Assembly (NCBI GenBank): GCA_932521025.1
Contig: OW051468.1
Location: 5,208,064-5,272,063 of the forward strand
DNA from: Oscheius onirici
Taxonomy: Eukaryota; Nematoda; Chromadorea; Rhabditida; Rhabditidae
Direction: 5' to 3'
Length of the DNA: 64,000 nucleotides
Of this stretch, positions 35,847 to 48,000 are shown one piece after another. Both the position numbers and the translations under genes were made by a program. Below the pieces are notes generated by a model. The model was given only the letters and a program-made list of their open reading frames with translations, ran no database searches and was not told the origin of the DNA. How positions within the stretch are numbered: position 1 is the first letter of the stretch; the number at the start of each line of letters is the position of its first letter.

Positions 35847-36419
35847 AACCAAGAGGATAGGGCTGTGTAATTGCCGGAAGTTGGTCACTTTGGGTTTTTG
35901 AGCCACCCAGTGCTCAATCAGAAAAAAATTTCCCGGAAATCGGGTGTCGGCTGATAACTTTACTTATCAAATACTACAAAACGACGTTGTCAGAATTTTT
36001 TAAACCGCATGGGATGTGCGCTTCCCGAGATTTCGGATGTCTAGCTGCATTCTAAATTTCACCTTTTGAGCTGGTACTCAAAATTTTTGAACTACGGGTT
36101 CTGATCTCTATACAGCATCTCACTCAGCTAAGTTTGCCCTTCCCTTTCTTTTTTTGAAACAGTTCTCTAGATGCTCGGAATCATAGTGAACCAGAAAAAA
36201 ATTCAAGAATTAGTATTCAACCTGATATAATCTGTTCCTGGGCACAAGGCTGGAAGTTTCTAGCAGTGAAAATGTTGCTCCAGGTTGTGGGAAAGATCAG
36301 GTGGGAACAGTGAGTCACATAGTTAAACTTTTCTGTAGGAAACATGTTCGTTCAGAACATTGATGGAGCTCTGCAAGCTCTGAAATTTCTTGACTGAATC
36401 GACGAACATCTATGCGAAG

Positions 36420-36659
36420 ATGTCTGCTGGTAATATCGAAGGCCTCATGAAATACCTATGTATCCAGAAGAGTGTACGTCTTCTTTCGATCGACTCTAAA
36501 CGAGCAGGACTTGGAGAGCAGAAACTCCTCGAGAAGGTGGCCCGTCTGATGAAGGAGCACGGCGAAAAGTACTCTCTCGATCGGCCTTGTGTTGTCGAGT
36601 CCTGCAGCTTTTTCAGCCTTTTCAATTCCAGCAAACCCCTTCCTCAGAATGGGTTCTAA
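36420..36659 (+). CDS. Possible small ORF, 79 aa
   Basis: ATG at 36420 opens a frame MSAGNIEGLMKYL... with a helix-like middle (KLLEKVARLMKEHGEKY). No acceptor of the usual form lies before it, no intron, no recognised family. It overlaps the 3' flank of the next receptor on the other strand. Weak. Confidence 0.25.
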   Translation: MSAGNIEGLMKYLCIQKSVRLLSIDSKRAGLGEQKLLEKVARLMKEHGEKYSLDRPCVVESCSFFSLFNSSKPLPQNGF

Positions 36660-36750
36660 CCAGCAGCTTCCGAAAGTTATCAAAGTTTTCGCTGAGCATT
36701 TTATATATGTCTAATATTTACAGAATTTCACTCTTGATTGCATTGATGTT

Positions 36751-38258
36751 TTAGCTTGAATCTGACGCCCCTCGCTGGATCCTCCTACCTAAAATTCAAA
36801 AGTTTGAGTTTTTTTCCGTTGACTCACTGTTGAAACTTCTTGCCTCTGTGTCTTCCTATACAGACGCCTGAATTCGGAACGGAGGTCGGTATTTAAAGCT
36901 AAATAGACCCAGGGATTCCAGTAGGATTCAAAGGCAGTCACGAAGAGAAAATACGGTCGAATCTCGTTGCTCAGATTCTAAACCTTGTGTTCTCTTCTCG
37001 ACCCTCAAACTATTTACGCTGCCAGTCTGGGAAAAGATGTACTGAGCCAAATAGTAGGCGAATGTGGTGAGGAAACTGAAGCTCTGTCCCAGGGCAACCA
37101 CAGAGAGACGAATTTCTCGCGATCTGGTCCTAAAATAAAACTTTTTTAGATGTATTATATTTTCTCACGATCCACTTAACCATTTCGTCTTGTCCAACAG
37201 ACGAAATATTTGGATGTAGCAGTAGGCGGAGATTGTAAAGGTTATGAAGACGAAGAGGTTTTGGAGCAATGAAGCCAGTTCAGAATCGTCAAAGCTGACC
37301 TTGATCCTCATGTCATTCGGCCCCATAAAGCTTTTTTGAAAGTTGATTGAAACTGGCAAAGAGCAGAGAACGGGAGGAATCCAGTGGATTAGAAATACGA
37401 TGGGAAGAGGCAATTCGGAGAAATATGAAGAGTTGTCAAAACAGACTGTAGTGTACCGCTGGACAGCTATCAACAATGCTCCAAACAGACGAACCATTGT
37501 CCCGAAAATGGCCGAATTGTATCTGTAATTGGACTTAGGTTGAGAGTCTGATGATCCATACGTCAGAGGAGCCAGCCAGGCTGCATTGTTCCAATAGAAT
37601 TCAGTAGCAACATTACATGTTCGTAGAATGTAAAGGAAGAAAATGGCACTCGTCGAAAAAATGTCTGCTACTCCCTGAAAGCACTCACATCCCTTTGGGA
37701 AATTGATAAGGAACAGTTTTGTTATGCTTCAGTCTTGTTGTTCCTTGTCTGGGAAGCAATACAATGGGAACATTGTTCATGCGTACGTTTCGAAATAATG
37801 TCACAGATCTAACGGAACAGGAACTCTTTGTATAAAGTTCATATTTTTGGAAATGTTTTTTATTACATCAACGGCAGCTTGCACAGCCTCCGCATTTTGG
37901 TGGATATTAGTGAGCCTCTCTTGGTTGTTCTACCGTCTAACTAAATTCCCCCAGACGTGTTCCCTCTAAAAAAACTATCTCGTTCGATAAAAGATTAACA
38001 TGACAAAACTTGACATGTTACGCTAGTCTCGAAAACTGCGGATACCACGACGGACCGACGGACACATCATTGCACTTTAGAGATCAATTTTCTACTTACC
38101 AACGAAACGACGAGACTGTAAAAGGTGGAAGTGTACCTCTTCTTCTCGACTCGTCTCCCAATGACAATCCATAGAATGGAAAAATACAAGAGGTAGCTGG
38201 GTACAGTGATAGCAATAAAGACGTAATTCTGCCAAGGGACTTCAGTCGTCGCGTTCAT
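36751..38258 (-). CDS. 7TM serpentine chemoreceptor (Srv/Srx-like)
   Basis: Five exons (38258-38100, 37674-37169, 37129-37018, 36977-36828, 36789-36751) close exactly to 321 residues. Hydrophobic spans: TM1 YVFIAITVPSYLLYFSILWI, TM2 about ADIFSTSAIFFLYIL, TM3 FGTMVRLFGALLIAVQRYT (Gln-Arg-Tyr in place of Asp-Arg-Tyr), TM4 LPIVFLIHWIPPVLC, TM5 SLLQNLFVFITFTISAYCY, TM6 VVALGQSFSFLTTFAYY, TM7 FESYWNPWVYLALNTDLR with the NPxxY signature. Intron 1 is 425 bp, the others 38-40 bp. Families of this kind sense external chemicals in sensory neurons. The ligand is unknown. It lies head-to-tail with the previous receptor, which suggests a small receptor cluster. Confidence 0.88.
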
Positions 38259-39041
38259 TTCGGGTAGGACAAATATCAGTGCGGAAGCTACATCGCTTAA
38301 TAACCGACGGGTATATGATTAAAATTGTCGGAGAGGGAAATGAAATCTAGACACCGCATCACCACACCTGATTAAGCATACAACCTTCTCATGGTGGGAA
38401 TGAAAGGAATACGGAAACAGTTTTCTGGTCTACTGGTTATTCTAAAGAGAATTCAGGAAGCAACAAGAGTAGGAAAGCCTTCCAAGATGTGTGAGAAATC
38501 TGTAGGCAACGACTGTTTATCATTGTTTTTCAGTGGTTGTACGTCCCGGTCAATGGCAAAGCCGCAGTGCCTAGAACTATCTTGTTCAAAAAGTTTGCAA
38601 AGTCATAATATCCTGTCTCCACCCCCTCCCCTCTCCAAATGTTTGTCTTTTAGGGCAAATTAAATATCTATCTATTAATCTATCTAACGAGAAGTTCACT
38701 TTTTTCTTTTTCTTCTTTGGACTTTTTTTTCAGTCATGTTTAGTGTCTGAACAATGTTCGACATCGTTCAATAGTGCTCAGTGTCAGCTCGTGAAAATCT
38801 CGTTAGATTCTGATGGACACTCGTCGGACAGAAATATTTATTACTCTCGTGTTTACATACAGTGTGTGACGTGAATACTGTGCCCGTTTCAAGATCAAAA
38901 AGGGGAAAGCTGTTTGGTGTGAGTATTTTAGATACCTGTGACAACGAATAATTTGGGGGCACCGTTAAGCAAAATATGTGGCATACCTGAATGGGACTGT
39001 GAGATAAACGACTGTCTTATGCACATTTTTAAAATTTCTCT
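38259..39041. other. Intergenic upstream of receptor, downstream of DIP2
   Basis: No gene seen in about 780 bp. It contains short repeats of ATCTATCTATTAATCTATCT (near 38667-38686), and AT-rich sequence typical of 3' flank. Confidence 0.4.
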
Positions 39042-42000
39042 CTAGGTGTTATAGGCTACGTAAATGGGATTCAGCTGGTCTTTCAGGAACTGATCTCTCA
39101 GTTGATTACGCTGCTTCTCTCCTCGACTATTGGTCGTGACTCTTCGCGGATCCACGATCACTACCGCTCCGACGATCAGATGATGTTCCTCGAGAACGGC
39201 CGAGGTCACAGCAGGGACAATATCCAGGGCTTCCGCCTCGGTTCCAGTACACTCGGCTATGACGACGAGCAGGTGGTTCCACGTGAAGACGGCACTGAAA
39301 TTGGAACCGTGTCTATTCGATTTACTTACAACTAGAAAAATCAAAAAGTAACTAACCATTCTCCTACAAGTCGATGACATCTCGACACGGTTGTCTCTAT
39401 ATCGACTGGATGATATCGCATTCCTCTGAGGAGAAGAGTCTCTTCTAGAGCCCCAACAACAAAGACTGCATCATGAAGTTCTCCGTCCTCAGTAATGGCC
39501 TGAGTCTGTCTCAAGAATCCGAGATAGCCTGTCCTCGCGAACCTGAATCCATATTTGATATGCAAGGTAACATTACTACCTAGATTTTGTGTCTCCAGTC
39601 GTCAGTTTGGCGGTGAAGTGGTCAGTAAAGGTGCTGGTCTCTTCTCCTCCAGTAGAATAACCCATAGCATTATGTGGACTCGAGATCCAGATCTCTCCCA
39701 GATGACTGTCGGCACATTGTCCTCTTGTTTCGGGATTTGCAATCACGATCTTCACTCCGGGCATAATCTTGCCACTTTCCATCAAAGGCAAACTGTGGGG
39801 TGCTCCTTTTCCGACCAGTGTCACACGGTCGTTTCTCAAAGCGCGAGCATCGACATAGACTGTCGACGGGTCTGGTCCAGACGCTCCTTGCATGCAGATG
39901 GCTGGATTGACCCGGCATCCGAAAGAGGTCGAAACAGATCTTGACTGGAGTCCCAGAGGAGCGAAGATTCTACTGAAAGCATGTACCAACGATGTTCGTG
40001 GACGTCCTTCGGCCACTGCCACACACGTTCGAACACAGGAGAGATTTACTTGTTTCTCCTTTAGAGCCGGCACCTGATTGGTCAAGTCTCGTACACAGAG
40101 ATCCATAATGTTGTAGCTTGTGAAAGTGTCTCTGGCCTTGAGATTAGAAACTGTTGTGAGCCACAGAGCAGGTTGAGCTTCGACCTCTGACGGTGGGATA
40201 AGAGTCGTGTGATGACCAGAGTAGACACTGGACAAGCACCAGAGAGCAAACTCGATTCCAGAGTACGGATAGAGACAAAGTACGACGTGTCGTGATGGAT
40301 ACAGCTCACAGGCCAATTTGAGACTCTTACAAAGACTGGTCGCTCCTATCGAACTGACCACCGCTCCTGCCACTTGACCCGTCGTACTGAGCGTGAAGTC
40401 GAGATAACATTTGTCGTGTCCCCGTCGTTCTGGAGTCGAATCCTTGTTCTTTCGCTTGATCGAAGAGGGCAGATCATCCATGTCCAGAACCAGAGGCCAG
40501 ACTTTGGCATCCACACTGTGAGAAGCCTCTTTACTCTGAAAGAATTTTTATTTAAGACAATGAGTCAATGAACTAACTCTTAAAAGCTTGCAAATGGTCG
40601 AATTGGATAGAATTGAGACCGATTGAGAAGCATCAACGATCAGTCTTACGGAAGATAGTGTAGCCTGGAGATTAGAAGCGAGTGGGGGTCGAATGCAGAC
40701 AGGAACGACTCCGGCAGAGAGACAGCCATAGAATGCCACAATGAGATCGGTTCCCGGGGGAAAAATTAGAGCAACATGGTCCCCCGGATTCAGTCTGGCT
40801 CGCTCTGTCAAAAGAGCTCCCACTCTTTCGGCTTTTCTAAAGATCGAAAGATAAAAAAGATTATAAAAAAGCCTTACTTGAAAAGACCAGAACAAGTCAA
40901 GGTATCTTGTTCAGGATTCTTGTTAGTAACCAGAGTGAAGAGACGATGATCTGGAGAAGAAGTGGCCCGTGATCGAAGAACATCCATCATTGTAAAGTTC
41001 TGAAAGCAAAGTTTTTTTTTCTGTTCACTTGTCTTTAGAAAGTGAATAAGGCAACAATCAGAAGAAAACTCACATCTTCCTCATTTCCCAGACTTCGTCC
41101 CTGCGCTCCAGCTATCCGAACGCCCTGGACAATGTTTCCGACGAAGATCGCGACCGGTCCCACATCCGATTGCCGTTCTCGCGGCTTTGGAAGATTCAAT
41201 ACACAATTGTGGGGACACATCGTAATTGTACAGGGATGAAGGTCTCCGTTTAAAAACCGCTGTCTTGTCTCGGAATTGTGAATTCCTCCCAGAGGAGTCT
41301 TTGGAAGTTGGTTCGCGGCGACCAGAGCCAGACAGTAGATGCTGACCTGATGAATAGTCTCCGTCGCTTGGATAACTTTTGCCATCCACTGGAACTGTTG
41401 TTTTTAGACTAACTGACAGTGTATTGCTTACATTGAACGCGTCGTCTTCGCTACTTCCCGGCTTCTGCTCAGCCACAATGATGATTCTCTCATCGCGTAA
41501 GACATTCACAGAGAAGACTGCTATCCGTCCTCTGTAGATGAATTTCATTGGCTCGACAGCCAAGACTGTGGCTATGATGTCATCGGAAGAATGTTGACGA
41601 CCGGATACTGACAGCTGATTGGCTCGACGACCGACCACAAACACCATTCCATCCTAAAACTTGGATTTCGTTTGGAGACTCTTTGATTTTAAGTTTTAAA
41701 AAGAAACTACAAAGATTATAACTCACAGGTCCCATGAAGCCGATCATTCCGCTTCGGACATACTGAAGAGGTCCAAGAGGACGATCGTCGGCTCCCAAAG
41801 GCTCGACTTTGAAAGTGCTGGTCGACTGTCCATCCAGACCCCAATAGGCATGTCCTGTCGAATGAGCACAAATGGCAAGCTCTCCGACTTCGTCCGCTTT
41901 GCACAATCGCGGTGGACCCGACTGCTTGACGACGACAACGACTCCTCCTGGTATCACTGTTCCGGCATCCTAAATTAAATTTGTATATTGTTATTGAAAG

Positions 42001-45000
42001 AATGGCTACCTGTATAACTAGACTCGTTATGGAATCTTCGCTATCTACTCTCACTACGCCGTGACTCAAAGCCTGCATCTTCAAAACTCCTCGTCCACTG
42101 CCACTGATACCGACAGGAGTTCGTCTTCTCAAGGAGATTGTTCCGGTCTCGGAACTTCCAGCACAGGGACACATGGCGTCTGGTCTCAATCCGTACTTGG
42201 CAAACTGTTCGGAGAATTGGTCACACGAGGAAAGCGACCAAGGATTGGCTCCATCAGCCACGACCAAAGAGCGTAGTCCTGTCAGATTGATTGTCTGCTG
42301 ATCCTTTGAGGCCAAAAGACCCCAGTGCAGATCGCGGGACTTGACAAGAGCCACACTGGCTTGCAGTTTGGTCCCGACATGCATCCAGACGGCCGGATTG
42401 ATCTTCATGACGGAGTAGGGAACGAAGATGACTCTCATTCCATTGAATACGCTGGCGAGAACACCATGCCACAGTCCAACTTCTCTCTTGAAATCCACAA
42501 CACAGATCATCGTGTCGCCTTCTTGATATTCCATCGCGGTTGTGATTGATCGACAATGGGACAGCATGGCTTGTCTGGAGACACAGACTCCTTTAACAGC
42601 TCCATCCTTGTCCACGGAATACTCAATATAAGCTGTACTCTCGTCTGCTACCCTCTGAGCCGTCGACCAGTCCCGGGGAGGTCGAGGAAGATGCTCCGTC
42701 GTGACCCAGTACAATCTTGGCCACCCTTTGAAGTCAACAATTTCTGTAGCTTGTCCTGTCAGACTGTTGGAGCCAGAAGGAACGGAGGATGGACCCGTTG
42801 GAACAGAAGCGGTCTTTGGAAGACCCTATATTTGTATTTTAGAACCAAATTTAGAATTCTCTACCTTATAACAAGCTTCAGATGTCAAAGCAACTCTAAC
42901 TCCACAGCTACCCAGAAGAAATCCTAGCTGCTGGATTCCGGCGTCTCGTTTGGTCAATGGCACCTCCATCGGAACTGGGACGACTCCAGCCAAAACACAT
43001 CCGTAAAAGGAAGACAGAAATGAGATTGGATCCGTGTTCGGATAGATCAGAGCAACTCGATCTCCGGGCTTACAGATGGGCACTTTCGCGTTGTCCTTCC
43101 CCACAGAAATCGTCTTGTTCAGTAGCATAAAGGCTACTTTGCTTGATCGGGAGAGTAGTTTTCCTGAACACATGTTTGCTCCCTTTTACACCAAAGAGCC
43201 TTCTAGACTTCCGGCTCATGTCTCTGATAAAATGTCGAACCTGTCATCTCGTGTGAAAAAAATGTACTCACCGTAGGTCAGCTGTTCCTGCGTCTTTCCC
43301 GCTTGATCGAGAACCATCCCGACGACATTTTTCGGTGTAGATGTGCCGAATCGGAGCAGAGCACTGAAATCCATTATTCACCAGTAATGACTGAACATGT
43401 CCCATCCGTCATCTTTGCATCGATGAGTTCAAGCTGTTCCGAAGGACAGTGATCGGCTGCACAGCTGTGCCGATTTTCATGTGCATAAAAGAGGCAGCTC
43501 TCGGCGCTTTTTTTTCCACAAAATATTGCAGCTGTGACGAAGAATTCATACAGGAAAAACTAGTTTGGTAGCATTACCCTCTTTGTTCTCAAATAGAAAA
43601 CTGGAACAAACCTGTCTATGCTCCTAGGAAGAGTCTGTCCATTGACTGCCGCACTGTCCCCCCTGACCGGCACCATCAGATTTCCTTCCGGCCTTGGAGC
43701 CTCCGGATCGACCATCTTTGCCATAGCTGTAAATTTGTCCGTCTCATCGACCCAATTTGTTAGCCCAAAGGAATTTGAGGCTGGAGGCCAGGTCAGCAGC
43801 ATCTATCATCTACCTCTAGGCAGCTGACATCGAGGCCGTGCAGCGAACAAAAAAGACTCGCCGCTGGGATTATCGATGAACGTTCAGGCAGTTTGGGATC
43901 AAACTCGAGACTCACCTTCTAATTCGGCATCGTCGTCGTTGTAGAACTCGTGAAGCGGCTTGCTCTTCGGGCGCTGAAAATCATTGATTAGACAATTATT
44001 AAAATATCTCCTCATATTGCTACAGTCTGTTGAAATGGATCAATTTTTGAGATTCTAGAGTGGTTATTCCCTGATAGTTAACATCGCGACCAATCAGAAC
44101 TTACCAGCCAGTTGAGTTTCTTGACAGAGGTTCTGCCCCGATGTCCCATCTTTATGTTACAGTTTCTATCCACTTCCTCCTTCTCATTATTGTTACAAAC
44201 AGGCCGAATACAGTCCCAGGGGACTGTGTACTCGCTCATGTCGCTGTATTCTTCTCTGGAACTGCTCGGCGAGTGGTACACTCCAGGCAGGCGGTGAAAA
44301 CTGGAGCTGGCACTGATCGTTCCGACGGAATGTGGACAAGAGGACACTTTCCGCAAAGCGCCGTCGTCGGAATCGAAACTGTTCTGTTGAGGCAGAACTG
44401 CTATCACATCCGATATCTTTCTTGTGACCTTTTCTTCTTGCTCAAGACGTTGTCTTTCAGCCGCTTTGGCCTTTCTCTCCTTCAGAGAGGCGGCTTTTCT
44501 CGAGTGACGCTCGTTCAGATAATCCTGGTGGTTGTGACTGGCCAGACGACGATAGGACCCAACTCCCGGAGACGCTCTTGTCGTTTTCTGGAGGGCCAAC
44601 GTGGGAAAACATATCCGAGTGACTGCATAGGGAGATGGTTCAGTTCTGGACATAGAGAGCCAGATCTAAATCGATCGAAAGGTTTCTGACGCTGAACAAA
44701 AGATAAACAAGGAGGAATTAGAGATGAGGTAATGAGGAAGAACAGTTGGTAGTCATTCTTTCAAGAGTCTGGCTAACCGCATAAACATCTTGCGGGGCAA
44801 GACTAATTAGGATCTTGTGAGATGTTAGCTAACTTTCTGCTGATCTAAACCGAAAAATAGACATTAGTAAGAAGGAATACGATGTAATGTCTGTAACTGT
44901 CCATCCAAAAAAAGCAATAGGGAATGGCTTGTTTGCGTGGTACAGTTCTGAGAAAAGTTGCTAAAAAGAGGGAAAATGTGTGGATATGGGAACCGGCTTG

Positions 45001-48000
45001 TTCAAATAGGAAATCAGCTGGATCTTGTCTGCCAGTCAGGTGCAGCAGTCGTGATGCTCAAATAAAGAACCAAGGCCAGTGGCCGCGACCGCACCTTTGG
45101 CTAATTACACACGAGTGAGAGCCTCGAAAAAAACACAATCTCAGATAGCCGACTGACAGCAGCTGCTCTTCGGCACGAACAAGAGATATCAGCTGAGAGA
45201 AATGACCGCTGGAGTGGGAGGGACCTGTGGCTCCACACACGTGATTGTGAAAAACTGGCGAGGGGGCTGTGTGCAGGAGAGAGTCGCGTTCCATATGTGT
45301 TTAGCTGGAGGGGTCGAAGTGCAGAAACTGATCGACTATCAGATCTCTCCGACGGATATCTGGAGCACACAACTGGTTCCGGGGGATGATAATGGGCTGA
45401 GAACGGAATGTACAGTTTTTCACACGTATCCAGCTGACCGAAAGAATAGCAAAGGATGGACGTTAACAAAGCCTCAACTCCATGTTAAAATGCTCCCAAG
45501 TCTGTGTGTGATTCGGAAGCCTTAATTGGCAATAAAAAGGAAAGAAAGTTGTTCTTTTTATTTTGTTTTGGAAAACTGAAAACATCAAAGATAATTTGTC
45601 AGTTTTGAGATTAAATTGCTACGATATGTTTGCTCCAGTTTGGATAGCGTCTTTGGTAGCGTTCAGAAGGGACTAGAATAGCTTTGACGGGATAACAGGA
45701 ACAATTACCAGTGGGAATGAAGATATAAAGAGTTTCATACTCTTTCATACCAAAGTTGCGTAGAAAACCTTGTTACCAGAAAAAGTATAAAGTGCCGTTT
45801 TTCTGGCTTAGACTAACAAACAAGAATAGAGTAGTCAGGGAAGATGAGTCTGCAAAAATGACGGCAATATCTCTTGTGCCAGATGTTTTACAGAGAAAAG
45901 ATCAGAGATTTTTTGGACAAATGGATGTCTTCCTCATTCTTTACAGAACATTAACGAACTCGGAACAATAAAACGACTTTGATGGTTCTGTGCGTGTGAG
46001 TCAGCTTCAAGAGTAAAGGGCTAAACAGCAAAATGTTAAAACGAACTGCCTGCTGAGGCTGTAACTGGAGAACGTTCGCGGTTAGTGTTACAGCTTTGGC
46101 AGGATCAGACATCGCGACATTCCATTCGATTTTTCTCAGAGAGGGTAAAAGTCGGAAAAAGAGATATCTGTGGACCTATCTCGGGGTCACGGTGGTCGTA
46201 AAGACGCTCCGCTGCTCCCGGTCAAGATTTTCGTCTTTCTCGTTGTAATTCCACTATCCAGACACTCTGATTGATCACATTTCAACAGACTATACAGCTT
46301 CTCTTTGATCTCAAAGAAACCCACCTGCAGGTTGATCTGTGCCTGTTGAATCTTGAGCGAGACTTTCTTCGACTGGTGGATCGCTGAAATTTTTTGTAAA
46401 CAATGGCGAAACGAAGTGTTGCGTAATCGTCCCAAAAAGTATATGCGCTGTGACCAGAAACAGTCGAACTGCTGTAAAACTATGAAGGTGATAACGGGGT
46501 GCCGCCGCCAAAAGAGAGAACACGGCTAATAGGCGTAGCGACCGTTTTCTTGATCGTTTGCGGTTGGATTAGTCACGTTCAGCGATATTTAAAAGTTTAA
46601 GGGACTGTCAGAAAGAGTCATCAAACATCTAGCAAAGCAATCCCGTTTCTCTAAATTTTCTATACAGAACTTGCATAAGCGGAACAGAGCCAGAATCCGC
46701 GATATTCACAAAGTTTTCGATCAGGACTATGCGTAAACTGCTTACAATTAGCTCTTTAAATATCTTAGAATCAATAGTTTCCTTGTAGACTTTAGCTAAA
46801 CTTACGTAGAATTGCGTTCTGGTAGTCTCCTGTCGATGAAATTTCGGGGTCCCTTTCCGTCAGTGTTGTGTTCACATAGACGACCTCATCGGAAGGCACC
46901 TTCTCTATAGAATCCGTCTGGAAAGTTCTGCTCTGTCTCGAGATCCTCTTGTCTACTTGAATATCTTTCAGTCGTAGCGCAATGTCCACATCTCGCTGAT
47001 TCTGAAAACGGAGTCTATTAGTCCCTTGGTGGATAAGAGAGACAATAATGATATGCAGGGCTGTCACTCTCTAACGAGCAATCCCCGTCAATTCAATTCA
47101 AGCAATCTACACTCTTCAATTGGGGAGAGTTTTGACTGAAAGAGCAGTATACTATTGGACAAAAGGGGAGGAAGAGGTTCGGATTTCATCCAGCTTTTTT
47201 CTTTTCTCTCATGGCCATTCACAGAGGAAGGTCACTCCAAAAAACGAACCTGTATATTTCGATCGTGCTGTTCTCGAACCCGTCTTAACATGGCCTCAAC
47301 GGCTCCATTCTCCGTCGGTGGCAGGGCCTTTTCGGGCGGAGGATGAGAAGACCCGTTTGTTTGAGTGGCTGCTAAATTGACTCCTATACAAAAAAAGAGA
47401 TCTTGCCTTTCTTCTTCCTCTCCCTTGTATTTCGACCACTTGAACCCAGATTGCTGTCATCGTCATCTGACGAAGAATCTGAAAGAAGAACTCAAACTCA
47501 TACACATTGGCAGATTCCCATTAACTGATACTTACAGTAAGCCGAGTGTCGAATTCCCGTAATCCTATAGACCGGTGCCCGAGCTCGCGGATGATGACTG
47601 TCTTTTGCGGTGATTACACGCGGCCGCAGTACAATGGGTGGTTGAGTGGATAGCGAGCCATTCATCTACGCGAGGTTATCAGTTGGTAAGAGAAAAACAA
47701 GAGAGTATTCGCGTGACTAATGCCATGTGAGAAGTGCGAATTACAGCGGGTAGTAGGGGCCTTTTAGGAGGAGAGAAGGTGGTAATTAGGACCGGAAATG
47801 AGAGTAGGGTCAGAAGATGATCATGGATAGAATATATAGAGCCATTTTCAAAGATAAAGGTCTCTGAGTAGGGGGTCCAAGTCCTGAAAGAGCTTCACGA
47901 AAAACCAGAAGAACTTATCTAGAACTCATTAGATTTATATGAATTTTTTTTACGAATGTTCCTATTATTATTCTACAAAAGGCATATCTACAAAGTTTTT

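Noticed and set aside
36390-36659. 89-residue version of the small ORF
   Set aside because: The first 10 codons start from TTG; only the ATG at 36420 is defensible, and even that weakly.
45101-45525. Long open frames on both strands in the DIP2 intron
   Set aside because: Both strands are open simultaneously, which suggests composition rather than coding; no splice phase link to DIP2.
47636-47660. tRNA-like A box (TGGTTGAGTGGATAGCGAG)
   Set aside because: No B box at the expected distance, so not called a tRNA or SINE.
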